A stretch of DNA of 64,000 nucleotides from JAHEJJ01 sp965212205 (GCA_965212205.1 CBDBUX010000011.1:372001-436000), one strand, 5' to 3'. Counted from the stretch's first letter, positions 17,495-26,968 are shown. Program-made: numbers and translations. Notes: generated by a model from the letters alone, not told the origin.

Positions 17495-19681
17495 ATGTCA
17501 GAAATAAGATTTAAAGCCATATCAGAAGCGCTAAATATCAGCAACCGCCCTGTTCAGGAGGAGGGGAGAAGGTCTTCGCTTTTTGCTACCCACGTATTTA
17601 ACGAAGACCGAATGTTACAGTATCTTACCAAAGATGCTTTAAAAAGTGTAAAAGACGCGGCGCTCACGGGGACCAAGATCAATCGAAAAACTGCGGATCA
17701 GGTAGCCGAAGCGATGAAGGCCTGGGCCATTTCGCTTGGAGCCACACACTATACACATTGGTTCCAACCCCTTACCGGAGCAACAGCAGAAAAACACGAT
17801 GCGTTCTTCGACCTCTTGTCCGATGGCAGGGCACTGGAAAAATTTGAAGGAGGGCAGTTGGTACAACAGGAACCCGATGCGTCGAGTTTTCCCAGTGGAG
17901 GTATTCGAAATACGTTTGAAGCCCGCGGGTATACCGCCTGGGATCCAACATCACCAGCTTTTATCTATGGTACTACTTTATGTATTCCCACCGTCTTTGT
18001 TTCCTACACCGGTGAGGCTTTAGATAATAAAGCACCACTACTGAGAGCACTTCATTCCGTTGATGATGCAGCAACCGCTGTAGCCCGGTATTTTGATAAA
18101 AATGTGTCTAAAGTATTTGCCACGCTGGGCTGGGAACAGGAATATTTCCTCATAGATAAGTCGCTTGCCAATGCCCGGCCAGATCTCGTGCTGGCCGGTA
18201 GAACACTCGTTGGCCATGCCGCGGCTAAGGGACAGCAATTAGATGACCATTATTTCGGAGTAATCCCCCTCAGGGCGATCAGTTTTATGAAGGATCTGGA
18301 ATTGGAATGTACCCGACTGGGAATCCCGGTGAAAACCCGTCATAATGAAGTGGCACCGAATCAATTCGAAATTGCCCCTGTATATGAGGAGGCAAACCTG
18401 GCCGTTGACCACAATCTTTTGCTGATGGATATTATGGAAAAGGTAGCAGACCGGCATCATTTCAAAGTATTATTCCATGAAAAACCCTTTGCGGGGATCA
18501 ATGGTTCTGGCAAACACAACAACTGGTCGCTGGCTACAGATACGGGAGTAAACTTGTTGAGCCCGGGCAGTACCCCGATGAAAAACCTGCAATTCCTTAC
18601 CTTTTTTATCAATACCATCAAAGCTGTGGACAGCTATGAGGAATTGCTAAGATCATCTATCGCCTCGGCTAGCAACGATCACAGATTGGGTGCCAATGAG
18701 GCACCACCGGCCATTATGTCGATTTTTGTAGGTCACCAGCTCAACGATGTTCTCGATGAACTTGAAGGCGTTTCACAGGGTAAACTCTCCCCGGAGGAAA
18801 AGACCGAACTCAAGCTCAATGTAGTAGGGAAGATTCCTGAAATACTCCTCGATAATACCGACAGGAACCGTACCTCGCCTTTCGCCTTTACCGGCAATAA
18901 ATTTGAGATTCGGGGCGTGGGTTCCAGGACAAATTGCGCCAAACCGATGACGGTGTTAAATACCATTGTAGCAAGGCAACTCCGGGAATTTAAAAAAGAG
19001 GTTGATAGCCTGATCGATAATAAGAAGCTCAAAAAGGACGAGGCGGTCTTCAATGTGCTCAGGGAATATATCAAGTCTTCCAAACGCATCCGCTTCGATG
19101 GTGATGGATATAGTAAGGAATGGGAAGCAGAAGCAGCCCGGCGAAAACTCAGCAATCATCGGAGTACACCTGAGGCTTTACAGGCACTTACTTCGGAAAA
19201 AAGCATTGAGTTATTTGCCAGCACAGGGGTAATGAGTGAAGTAGAAGTGAAAGCCCGACTTGAAGTTGAGCTCGACACCTACATCCTACAGACTCAGATT
19301 GAAGGTCGGGTCTATAATGAATTGGTGTATAATCACATTATTCCAGCGGCTATCGGATATCAGAATACACTGATTGAAAACGTAACCGGACTGAAAGAAA
19401 TTTATGGGGCGGACTATAACAAATATACTGGCGGGCTCCTTTCGATCATCGAAGAGATTTCCGAGCACCTGGTAGACATTAAAAAGAAGACCGATGATAT
19501 GACGGAGGCCAGAAAACGCGCCAATGTCATGGAAGATCTCAACAAAAAAGCATTTGTTTATTGCCAGGAAGTAAGACCCTTTTTTGATTCGATTCGCTAT
19601 CATAGCGATAAACTTGAACAACTTGTTCAAAACGAAGACTGGCCACTGGCAAAGTATAGGGAACTATTATTCATTAGGTAA
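17495..19681 (+). CDS. glnN: Glutamine synthetase type III
   Basis: 728 residues, the length of GSIII enzymes (about 720-730). Recognisable blocks: FPSGGIRNTFEARGYTAWD (N-terminal GSIII-specific), WEQEYFLID, KTRHNEVAPNQFEIAP, GINGSGKHNNWSL, RLGANEAPPAIMSIF, and RNRTSPFAFTGNKFEIRGVG. Dodecameric cytoplasmic enzyme making glutamine, common in Bacteroidota. Having both GSII and GSIII is redundant enzymatically and suggests different regulation or affinity. Starts at ATG 17495 with an AT-rich leader. Confidence 0.97.
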   Translation: MSEIRFKAISEALNISNRPVQEEGRRSSLFATHVFNEDRMLQYLTKDALKSVKDAALTGTKINRKTADQVAEAMKAWAISLGATHYTHWFQPLTGATAEKHDAFFDLLSDGRALEKFEGGQLVQQEPDASSFPSGGIRNTFEARGYTAWDPTSPAFIYGTTLCIPTVFVSYTGEALDNKAPLLRALHSVDDAATAVARYFDKNVSKVFATLGWEQEYFLIDKSLANARPDLVLAGRTLVGHAAAKGQQLDDHYFGVIPLRAISFMKDLELECTRLGIPVKTRHNEVAPNQFEIAPVYEEANLAVDHNLLLMDIMEKVADRHHFKVLFHEKPFAGINGSGKHNNWSLATDTGVNLLSPGSTPMKNLQFLTFFINTIKAVDSYEELLRSSIASASNDHRLGANEAPPAIMSIFVGHQLNDVLDELEGVSQGKLSPEEKTELKLNVVGKIPEILLDNTDRNRTSPFAFTGNKFEIRGVGSRTNCAKPMTVLNTIVARQLREFKKEVDSLIDNKKLKKDEAVFNVLREYIKSSKRIRFDGDGYSKEWEAEAARRKLSNHRSTPEALQALTSEKSIELFASTGVMSEVEVKARLEVELDTYILQTQIEGRVYNELVYNHIIPAAIGYQNTLIENVTGLKEIYGADYNKYTGGLLSIIEEISEHLVDIKKKTDDMTEARKRANVMEDLNKKAFVYCQEVRPFFDSIRYHSDKLEQLVQNEDWPLAKYRELLFIR

Positions 19682-19756
19682 AAACTTTGATCCAAATCCT
19701 GTACAGGCATATGCCGTTTGACCCGATTCGACTATTTTTGTCCAAAAGCATTTAGC

Positions 19757-20935
19757 ATGGCCCAATCGGCGAGTAAACGTTATAGTCAGCGGGGAGTATC
19801 AGCTTCCAAAGAAGATGTACATCAGGCGATTAAGGGCATTGATAAAGGACTTTTTCCTTATGCCTTTTGTAAGATCGTTCCAGATTACCTTACCGGAGAC
19901 GAAAATTACTGCCTGGTAATGCACGCCGACGGCGCAGGTACAAAGTCGTCCTTAGCCTATATGTATTGGAAGGAAACCGGTGATATCAGTGTTTGGAAGG
20001 GTATAGCCCAGGATGCTTTGATCATGAACATAGACGATCTTCTTTGTGTTGGGGTTACCGATAATATCGCCCTTTCATCCACTATCGGAAGAAATAAAAA
20101 TCTTATTCCCGGCGAGGTAATTTCAGCAATAATCAAGGGTACAGAATCCCTGATTGAGGAGTTGAGGGCAAGCGGTGTTAATATATATTCTACGGGTGGT
20201 GAAACCGCCGATGTAGGCGATCTTGTGCGTACCATAATTGTGGATTCAACGGTCACTGCCCGAATCAGGAGAGATGCCGTAATCGATAACAGCAGAATCC
20301 AAGCTGGCGATGTTATCGTTGGGCTTGCTTCATACGGCCAGGCCAATTACGAGACGACCTATAACGGGGGTATGGGTAGTAACGGGCTTACTTCTGCCCG
20401 TCATGATGTGTTTGCGGCCTATCTTAAGGAGAAATACCCCGAAAGTTATGATCAGGCCGTTCCCCAGGAACTGGTCTATTCCGGGAGTGTGAAGTTAACA
20501 GATCCGGTTCCGGGAACACCCTTGGATGCGGGAAAACTGGTATTGTCCCCAACCAGAACATATGCACCGATCATTAAACGGATTCTTGAGGAAATAAGCC
20601 CCTCGGATATCCATGGAATGGTGCACTGTAGCGGGGGTGCACAGACCAAGATCCTGCACTTTATCGAGGACCTTCATGTAATAAAGGACCGATTATTTGA
20701 AGTACCACCCTTATTTCGTTTGATCCAAGAGGAATCTGGCACAGATTGGAGGGAGATGTATCAGGTTTTTAATTGTGGCCACCGAATGGAACTTTACCTG
20801 CCTGAAAACCAGGCCGAGTTGGTGATCAGAATCTCCAGGGAATTTGGCGTGGATGCCCAGGTTATAGGCCGTGTAGAGGCAAATCAGGGCAAAAAACTAA
20901 CCATCAGCGGACCCCATGGCACCTTTGTATACTGA
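19757..20935 (+). CDS. purM: Phosphoribosylformylglycinamidine cyclo-ligase (AIR synthase), Bacteroidota-type
   Basis: 392 residues with PurM blocks: RYSQRGVSASKEDV, MHADGAGTKSSLAYMYWKETGD, QDALIMNIDDLLCVG, STGGETADVGDLVRT and GMVHCSGGAQTK. It closes the imidazole ring in purine synthesis. The protein is longer than the ~345-residue E. coli enzyme, as usual in this phylum. ATG 19757 is chosen; a GTG/ATG-like extension to 19718 would cover the TATTTTTG at 19733-19740, which may be the -7 promoter element. Confidence 0.93.
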   Translation: MAQSASKRYSQRGVSASKEDVHQAIKGIDKGLFPYAFCKIVPDYLTGDENYCLVMHADGAGTKSSLAYMYWKETGDISVWKGIAQDALIMNIDDLLCVGVTDNIALSSTIGRNKNLIPGEVISAIIKGTESLIEELRASGVNIYSTGGETADVGDLVRTIIVDSTVTARIRRDAVIDNSRIQAGDVIVGLASYGQANYETTYNGGMGSNGLTSARHDVFAAYLKEKYPESYDQAVPQELVYSGSVKLTDPVPGTPLDAGKLVLSPTRTYAPIIKRILEEISPSDIHGMVHCSGGAQTKILHFIEDLHVIKDRLFEVPPLFRLIQEESGTDWREMYQVFNCGHRMELYLPENQAELVIRISREFGVDAQVIGRVEANQGKKLTISGPHGTFVY

Positions 20936-21103
20936 GGTATACGAATCTGGCTAAAAATTCGTTCTTTTTTAAGGCGTAAGCACCATCATATGGCAAATGG
21001 GTATTCGACCTGCCGTATATAGTAGAAATGTCCAAACGCCAAAAGCAATTTATCAGCCGGCGACACATGGCCAATATGAATTGTAAACGACTAAAAAAAA
21101 GTT

Positions 21104-21535
21104 ATGGAAAGAAAAGAATTTTTGAGAAGTCTGGGGGCAGGAGCTGCCTTTGCACTTACCTTTCCCTGTATTCATGGTTGTTCCAGTGAAGGGGAGGAAG
21201 ATGATCCGATAGAGATTCCGAGCGGGGTCGATTTTACGATCGATCTTACTTCTGCAGAGGGCAGTGAATTGCAGAATAATGGAGATTTTATTCTAAAGAA
21301 CGAAGTGGTAGTGGTAAAAAACCTCGAGGGTAATTTTATCGCAGCCAGCCAGATCTGTAGCCATCAGCAAACCGATCAGGTGAGATTCCTGGAAGAACAG
21401 GGAGGGATATTTCACTGTTTTACACATGGATCTGAATTCGATCAGAACGGAACACCCCTGAATAGCATAACCAACAACCCGCTTAAAATTTTTAATACCG
21501 AACTCAACGGAGATATTTTGCGGGTATTTGATTAA
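21104..21535 (+). CDS. Rieske [2Fe-2S] lipoprotein
   Basis: 143 residues. N-terminus MERKEFLRSLGAGAAFALTF has a Tat-like RKEFLRSLG motif followed by a lipobox (IHGC). The cluster ligands are seen as CSH (QICSHQQTD) and CFTH (FHCFTHGSEFD), i.e. CxH...CxxH, in a Rieske fold ending ITNNPLKIFNTELNGDILRV. Probably an envelope electron carrier. It is 26 bases before the frame that contains ApbE, an arrangement suggesting a flavin/iron redox module. Redox partner not visible. Confidence 0.93.
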   Translation: MERKEFLRSLGAGAAFALTFPCIHGCSSEGEEDDPIEIPSGVDFTIDLTSAEGSELQNNGDFILKNEVVVVKNLEGNFIAASQICSHQQTDQVRFLEEQGGIFHCFTHGSEFDQNGTPLNSITNNPLKIFNTELNGDILRVFD

Positions 21536-21561
21536 CTGCTGATTGTTAGATATGCTATTTC

Positions 21562-22665
21562 ATGAATTTTATTTGTCGACCCAGAAACGGATATTTTTTT
21601 ACCGGAACCTACCGGCATTCCGATAGGTATTTTTATGGGGCGAAACAATGTAATTCTGGAGGTCTTTTCATCCGGAAAATCATTATAGCAGTCTTTTTTA
21701 GTCTTGGGCTAGCCTTGCATTCCTTTGGCCAGAGTAATCAGAAGGTAACCGTTCAGCGTACACTCGATATTATGGGTTCCAAGTTTGAGTTTACCCTTGT
21801 GGTACCCAATGAGGAAATCGGATATATCAATATTGAAGAGGCGGCGTCCGAAATTAAACGGATCGAAAGAATGATCTCTTCCTGGATCCCGGAATCTGAA
21901 ACCTCCCTTATTAACAGCAATGCCGGGGTCACTCCTGTTAAAGTAAGCGAAGAACTTTTTAAGTTCATAGAGCGATGTATTAAAATCTCTGAAATTACCG
22001 ATGGTGCGTTCGATATCAGCTACGGTCCTTTAACCGAACTCTGGCGATTCGACGGCAGTATGCAATACCTACCCACACCCGAAGAAATTCGACGGTGTGT
22101 TGAGCGGGTAGATTACAAGCAGATAGAGCTCAATACATTAGAGCGCACGATCTTTCTGAAAATGCAAGGGATGATACTCAACTTTGGAGGTATTGGCAAA
22201 GGATATGCTGTTGACAGAGCCAAAGAATTGCTGGTCTCCAAGGGTGTGTTAGCCGGGATGATCAATGCCTCGGGCGATATAACCACCTGGGGAACAAAAT
22301 CGACAGGTGAAAAGTGGCTTATCGGAATTGAAAACCCCGGATGGCGAAAGAATATTTTTACCTGGATCCCCATTGTAGAATCATCGGTATCCATCACATC
22401 CAATTATAAAAAATATGTTATGATGAATGGCAAGCGCTATTCACATATTATTAACCCGAAAACAGGATATCCGGTAACAGGTATTGATAAGGTGGCAGTT
22501 TTGTCTAAAACCTCGGAGCTATGTGATGCACTGGCTACTGCCGTGGTTATATTGGGAAAGGAAAAAGGCCTGGCATTGATCGAACAATTAGGGGGAACTG
22601 AGGTGATCATAGCTGATAATCTAGGAGAGATTGCACATAGTAACGGCATTTTACTCGACCAATAG
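21562..22665 (+). CDS. apbE: FAD:protein FMN transferase (ApbE)
   Basis: It attaches FMN to Thr/Ser of periplasmic flavoproteins (Nqr/Rnf type) using FAD. Visible family blocks: TLDIMGSKFEFTL, FDISYGPLTELWRF, LNFGGIGKGYAVDRA, GMINASGDITTWG, KRYSHIINPKTGYPV. The only ATG upstream is 21562, which adds ~36 residues (MNFICRPRNGYFFTG...) unlike any signal peptide. The natural signal peptide would begin at IRKIIIAVFFSLGLALHSFG, whose first codon is ATC (21670) preceded by a perfect GGAGG at 21659-21663. So the true start is uncertain: distant ATG, non-standard ATC, or a mutation/base-call error. Confidence 0.9.
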   Translation: MNFICRPRNGYFFTGTYRHSDRYFYGAKQCNSGGLFIRKIIIAVFFSLGLALHSFGQSNQKVTVQRTLDIMGSKFEFTLVVPNEEIGYINIEEAASEIKRIERMISSWIPESETSLINSNAGVTPVKVSEELFKFIERCIKISEITDGAFDISYGPLTELWRFDGSMQYLPTPEEIRRCVERVDYKQIELNTLERTIFLKMQGMILNFGGIGKGYAVDRAKELLVSKGVLAGMINASGDITTWGTKSTGEKWLIGIENPGWRKNIFTWIPIVESSVSITSNYKKYVMMNGKRYSHIINPKTGYPVTGIDKVAVLSKTSELCDALATAVVILGKEKGLALIEQLGGTEVIIADNLGEIAHSNGILLDQ

Positions 22666-22727
22666 CAGGTAGCTTCGTTGATGTTAATCCATATTGTTCC
22701 AGGTCTGTCGCTTTTAACTTCCCGGAC

Positions 22728-22756
22728 TTGAGTAACGTTTAAAAATCGTAAATTCG
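22728..22756 (+). promoter_or_regulatory. Promoter of prfA
   Basis: TTG (22728-22730), 18 bases, TAAATTCG (22749-22756, one mismatch to TAnnTTTG), 18 bases ahead of the prfA start codon. Confidence 0.5.
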
Positions 22757-22774
22757 CATTCTAAGCAAAGCAGG

Positions 22775-23851
22775 ATGCTCGATAAGCTCAACATAGTCCA
22801 ACAGCGTTTCGATGAAGTCTCAGACCTGATCATTCAACCCGAGATTATCACCGATCAAAAACGCTATATCGCGCTCAATAAGGAATATAAGGATCTGAGA
22901 ATATTAATGGAGAAAAGGGATCAGTATATTACTCTGAAGAGCAATGTTAATGAAGCGGAAGAGATCATCGCCGATGGCAGCGATGCAGAAATGGTAGAGA
23001 TGGCCAAGCTGCAATTAGACGAAGCTAAAGAAGCCTTGCCAATACTTGAAGAGGAGATCAAACTCTTGCTTATACCGAAAGATCCTGAAGATGCAAAGAA
23101 TGTGGTTATGGAGATCCGTGCGGGAACGGGGGGTGATGAAGCGAGTATTTTTGCTGGTGATCTCTATCGTATGTATGCGAAATATTGTGAGTCTAAAGGT
23201 TGGCGGACAAATATCATCGATCTGAGCGAGGGCACAAGTGGGGGATATAAAGAAATTCAATTCGAAGTAACTGGCGAAGATGTATATGGCACTCTAAAAT
23301 TTGAAGCCGGCGTACACCGAGTTCAACGGGTACCACAAACAGAAACACAGGGCCGTGTTCATACCAGTGCCGCTACGGTAATGGTTTTACCGGAAGCAGA
23401 GGATTTCGAGGTCCATATCGATCCCAAAGATGTGAGGATCGATTACTTCTGTTCCTCAGGTCCCGGAGGACAATCTGTTAACACCACCTATTCAGCGGTA
23501 CGACTTACCCACCTTCCTACCGGGCTGGTAGCCCAGTGCCAGGATGAAAAATCTCAGCATAAGAACAAAGACAAGGCCTTTAAGGTTTTGAGATCAAGAC
23601 TTTATGACTTGGAACTGGCTAAAAAACAAGAGGAAGATGCTGCTAAGAGAAGCTCACAGGTTAGCAGTGGCGATCGTTCGGCCAAGATCAGAACCTATAA
23701 TTATCCACAGGGCAGGGTAACAGATCATAGAATAGGACTTACATTATATGATCTTCAAAACATCATTAACGGAGATGTTCAGAAAATCATCGATGAGTTA
23801 ATGCTCGTGGAGAACACCGAAAAATTGAAAATGGCCTCCGAGACGTTTTAA
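22775..23851 (+). CDS. prfA: Peptide chain release factor 1
   Basis: 358 residues, standard length. It releases peptides at UAA/UAG. The GGQ catalytic loop is present in FCSSGPGGQSVNTTYSAVR (~residue 230), and MEIRAGTGGDEASIFAGDLYRMY and VHRVQRVPQTETQGRVHTS are typical class I release factor blocks. The sequence before VQRVPQ leads to the PxT-type stop-codon reading region. Cytoplasmic; probably co-transcribed with pyrF, 8 bases downstream. Confidence 0.97.
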   Translation: MLDKLNIVQQRFDEVSDLIIQPEIITDQKRYIALNKEYKDLRILMEKRDQYITLKSNVNEAEEIIADGSDAEMVEMAKLQLDEAKEALPILEEEIKLLLIPKDPEDAKNVVMEIRAGTGGDEASIFAGDLYRMYAKYCESKGWRTNIIDLSEGTSGGYKEIQFEVTGEDVYGTLKFEAGVHRVQRVPQTETQGRVHTSAATVMVLPEAEDFEVHIDPKDVRIDYFCSSGPGGQSVNTTYSAVRLTHLPTGLVAQCQDEKSQHKNKDKAFKVLRSRLYDLELAKKQEEDAAKRSSQVSSGDRSAKIRTYNYPQGRVTDHRIGLTLYDLQNIINGDVQKIIDELMLVENTEKLKMASETF

Positions 23852-23859
23852 TCATATCT

Positions 23860-24682
23860 ATGACCACCCAAAAACTGGTACAGCAGATTTTTAAGAAAAG
23901 GTCCTTCTTGTGCATAGGACTCGATACCGACCTGGATAAGATTCCCGCCCACCTTTTGGAAATGGAAGATCCGCTTTTCGAATTCAATAAGGCTATAATC
24001 GATGCCACTCATCATCTATGCGTAGCCTATAAGCCCAATACCGCATTTTATGAGGCGTATGGTTCCAAAGGCTGGGATGCGCTCCGGAAGACATCGGAGT
24101 ATATAAAGTCTGTCGATAATAACTTATTTACCATAGCTGATGCCAAAAGGGGTGATATCGGTAATACTTCTGCGCGCTATGCCCGGGCATTTTTTGAAGA
24201 ATTAAATTTTGATGCGGTTACGGTTGCACCCTATATGGGGCGCGATTCTGTTGAACCTTTCCTGACTTTTGAGAATAAGCATACCATATTACTTGCCCTG
24301 ACCTCAAATCAGGGCGCCTTTGACTTTCAAACAGTTCAGAATGGCCGAACCAGAGCTCTATAAAAAAGTATTACAAACCTCCAAGGGATATCAGAATGCC
24401 CATAACCTCATGTTTGTAGTGGGGGCAACAAAAGCCGAATTCCTGGCCGATGTTCGGACTATTGTTCCAGACCACTTCTTATTGGTGCCTGGAGTAGGTG
24501 CTCAGGGAGGAAGTTTAAATGAAGTTTGCCGATACGGCATGAATCAACAAGTGGGGTTACTGATCAATTCGTCTCGTGCGATACTTTATGCTTCTCAAGG
24601 AAAAGCTTTTGCCAAAGCGGCTGCTGAGGTGGCAGAGAGCCTACAATCTCAAATGTCACAGCAAATGAAACATCTGACCTAG
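23860..24682 (+). pseudogene. pyrF: Orotidine 5'-phosphate decarboxylase, split by a +1 frameshift
   Basis: Residues 1-157 in frame 1 (23860 onward) match PyrF: CIGLDTDLDKIP, FNKAIIDATHHLCVAYKPNTAFYE, IADAKRGDIGNTSARYA (catalytic DAKxxD) and LLALTSNQGAFDF. After QNGRT the frame runs into a stop at 24361-24363. The rest continues in the next frame as ELYKKVLQTSKGYQ...VGATKAEFLADVR...LLVPGVGAQGGSL...LINSSRAILYAS. Removing one base near 24352-24356 (ACCAGAG read as ACCGAG) would restore one ~273-residue protein. Pyrimidine synthesis normally needs this enzyme, so a sequencing error is a serious alternative to real inactivation. Confidence 0.9.
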
Positions 24683-24689
24683 AGGATGT

Positions 24690-24893
24690 TTATTGTACCA
24701 GATCCTCAAGCACTTTCTTGATTTGCTGTGCTTTGTTTTCAAAAAATTCTACAAGCCGTTTGTCCGATCCGTTTAGGTCAGAAGCTTTCTTTAAGAAGTT
24801 GCGATACCTGTTTTCAAGAATCGCTACAGCTTGCTGTCCACTGGTGATTGGGGTCACTGTACCAACTTTACAATACTGATTGTCCATAGTCAT
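24690..24893 (-). CDS. Small conserved-looking protein (67 aa)
   Basis: MTMDNQYCKVGTVTPITSG followed by two amphipathic helices (QQAVAILENRYRNFLKKASDL and KRLVEFFENKAQQIKKVLEDL). Highly charged, soluble, no signal peptide; a helical hairpin or small coiled coil. Converges with pyrF, stops 7 bases apart. Codon pattern and end position look genuine. Function unknown. Confidence 0.65.
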   Translation of the reverse strand: MTMDNQYCKVGTVTPITSGQQAVAILENRYRNFLKKASDLNGSDKRLVEFFENKAQQIKKVLEDLVQ

Positions 24894-25105
24894 TTCTTTG
24901 TTCTAACAAATATACGATGCAATCGGCCGCTTGGATCTATGACAAAAGGCCTATTCAGCTAAAAATCAGGTGATTTATCTAAATTTTAACGTTGAGCTTA
25001 CATAAAAGACATAAACAGCAGCCTTTTTCTATTCTTTTAAAGAAACAGTCAAGCGAAGTCTCTTGATGAATTTTAATAACTTTAGATTATTAAAGAATTA
25101 GGATC

Positions 25106-25612
25106 ATGCTTATTATTCGATGGCTTTTTATAGGTTTTCTTGTATTCACACTTCCGGTTGAAGCTCAGACCAATCCATGTTCTTGCTGCTCCGAAGAACA
25201 CAGTGCCTTTAACTTCTGGCTTGGCCAGTGGGAGGTTTATGATACCGATGGTAAGTTGGTGGGTAAAAATCATATCGAAAAGGAACAAGATGGGTGTATC
25301 ATCAGTGAAAATTGGACCAGTTCTAATGGTCAGTTCACCGGAAGCAGCACTAATTTTTATAATGCTCAAACCAAGCAATGGAATCAATTATGGATCGACA
25401 ATGCAGGGTCTCATTTGTATCTTAGTGGTGGGCGAAAGGGCAATCAGATGGTTCTGGCGTCAAAAGAAATTCCCAGGGATAAAGAACCTCCTTATATCAA
25501 CAGAATTACCTGGACGCATAATGAGGATGGAACCGTAAGACAATTATGGGAAATTTTAGCGGAGGGTAAAGTAATCAATGTTGCTTTCGATGGTCTGTAT
25601 AAAAAGAAGTAA
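25106..25612 (+). CDS. Secreted lipocalin-like protein, DUF1579-like
   Basis: Signal peptide (MLIIRWLFIGFLVFTLPVEAQ), then a Cys-rich NPCSCC start and a beta-rich domain of about 140 residues: FNFWLGQWEVYD, GCIISENWTSSNGQFTGSST, WNQLWIDNAGSHLYLSG, and the terminal WEILAEGKVINVAFDGLY. The WLGxWEV start and WxQxW strand are typical of DUF1579/lipocalin-like small-ligand proteins. Periplasmic; function unknown. A terminator follows. Confidence 0.75.
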   Translation: MLIIRWLFIGFLVFTLPVEAQTNPCSCCSEEHSAFNFWLGQWEVYDTDGKLVGKNHIEKEQDGCIISENWTSSNGQFTGSSTNFYNAQTKQWNQLWIDNAGSHLYLSGGRKGNQMVLASKEIPRDKEPPYINRITWTHNEDGTVRQLWEILAEGKVINVAFDGLYKKK

Positions 25613-25633
25613 AAATTATTTCTACACAAGAAA

Positions 25634-25656
25634 AAAACCGGCAAGAAGCCGGTTTT
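25634..25656. terminator. Terminator after the DUF1579-like gene
   Basis: Nine-base stem AAAACCGGC / GCCGGTTTT with an AAGAA loop, 21 bases past the stop codon. Confidence 0.8.
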
Positions 25657-25859
25657 AAAACTAACTAACTCAAAAAATACTAACTCAAATAATCAGACGC
25701 AAATATTATTAAAATCTACTTTGTTTAAAATCCCTAAACATTCGTAGTATATGACTTCTTTAACCTTTAATTTAAAAACGTGGTTGCCAGTCATTTATTG
25801 TGAATTCCCAAAGTATTTTTCGGGTGGTTGAGGACCGCTTAGCAACCCGATCGTTCTGA
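25657..25859. other. AT-rich intergenic DNA, nothing recognised
   Basis: Lies downstream of both neighbours. Contains a repeated AACTAACT/TACTAACTCAAA motif next to the terminator but no supported gene or RNA. Confidence 0.4.
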
Positions 25860-26825
25860 TCAATAGTTGTCGGCTATCAGCTGATCTGTCTCTTCACGGG
25901 TTTTAAATACATCAAAAGTCTTTCCCTGAGTCCTTAGTGCCCCGAGAGTATTGGCATATTGTGCCGCTTTAATAGGGTCGTTGTATAAGGAAAATCCGTA
26001 GGCGAGTCCGCCGGCAAACGAATCCCCGCAGCCCGTAGTATCGATTACATTTTTTACGTGGACCGATTTAATAAACTGCTTCTCTATTTCACCTTCCTTT
26101 TCAAAATAGACCACACAACCCCTTGAATCGAGGGTGACGTAAAAATAGGATACACCTCCCTTTAGTACATGCCTGGCCATATCATCGAGGTGGTCTGTCT
26201 TTTCTTCATCATAATGAGCCATTTCATCGGCATCGTACTCGTTTTTAAACCAGCAAGCCTGTGATTCTTCCAGGTTCATTTTTAAGATATCTATGTGAGG
26301 CAGCCATTCATCCATATCGACCCAAAACTTGCGATAGCGATCACCAGACATACTCATGGTGGTGGTAGGCCCATGTGCATCAAAAATAATTTTACCATTC
26401 ATGTTCTCGCTGAGATATTTCAAGGTGCTCAGTGATACCTCAAAATCAGTAATAGGAACAAAAACAAAGGCATCCGCATCGGTAAGATCTTCTATGTCTT
26501 TAGGAAGGATCGGTTGCATACACGCGGTTTGTTTTTCGAGCCGATTATTCTGGTCGATAAACCGCAGCTCGATTACCGTGCCTTTGTCGGCCTCACTGAA
26601 AACATGCGAGACATCGATATTGGAGTAGGGACCGAAGAGACTCAGTATCTGCTTATGATCTTTTTGGTGAACATGGGTAACCGGGATCACCTTACCGTCA
26701 TCGCCAAGTAATTTTGACAAGGCGATCACAGGATGTGTTACACATCCATATTTTTGGATCATCTCATTTTGATAGGTATAAATGGTATCTCTTGGGATAG
26801 GACCCAGTACGGCAATTTTGGTCAT
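25860..26825 (-). CDS. PfkB-family sugar or nucleoside kinase
   Basis: ATG 26825 (MTKIAVLGPIPRDTI) is favoured over 26840 (MKDSN...). 321 residues with the ribokinase fold: N-terminal strand and small-lid region, ILKMNLEESQACW in the middle, and the anion-hole signature DTTGCGDSFAGGLAYGF (~residues 261-277), where GCGD carries the catalytic Asp. Phosphorylates a hydroxymethyl group of a sugar, adenosine or similar. Substrate is not evident; the single-gene unit precedes purU on the same strand. Confidence 0.88.
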   Translation of the reverse strand: MTKIAVLGPIPRDTIYTYQNEMIQKYGCVTHPVIALSKLLGDDGKVIPVTHVHQKDHKQILSLFGPYSNIDVSHVFSEADKGTVIELRFIDQNNRLEKQTACMQPILPKDIEDLTDADAFVFVPITDFEVSLSTLKYLSENMNGKIIFDAHGPTTTMSMSGDRYRKFWVDMDEWLPHIDILKMNLEESQACWFKNEYDADEMAHYDEEKTDHLDDMARHVLKGGVSYFYVTLDSRGCVVYFEKEGEIEKQFIKSVHVKNVIDTTGCGDSFAGGLAYGFSLYNDPIKAAQYANTLGALRTQGKTFDVFKTREETDQLIADNY

Positions 26826-26968
26826 GTTGCTATCTTTCATTAGTCCGATTCAATGAGCTTTGTTTGGGGAGTCTTTTTTTTTGATATAACCCCCAATAGG
26901 GTTGTTGGCTCCAGAATCGCTCTTCTAATTTAATAAGTTTAAAGCAATAAACATCTATGGTACGATGC

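Noticed and set aside
21630..21690. Short overlapping frame MGRNNVILEVFSSGK as a coupling leader for apbE
   Set aside because: Seventeen codons with no supporting signal; more likely chance next to the uncertain apbE start.
24320..24682. Separate gene of 120 codons
   Set aside because: Its residues are the C-terminal third of PyrF; it is the downstream half of a frameshifted gene, not an independent gene.
26885..26910. AACCCCCAATAGGGTT palindrome before the PfkB gene as another nitrogen element
   Set aside because: It lacks the TAATT part of the motif and no nitrogen link exists for the gene; resemblance is limited to the C/G run.
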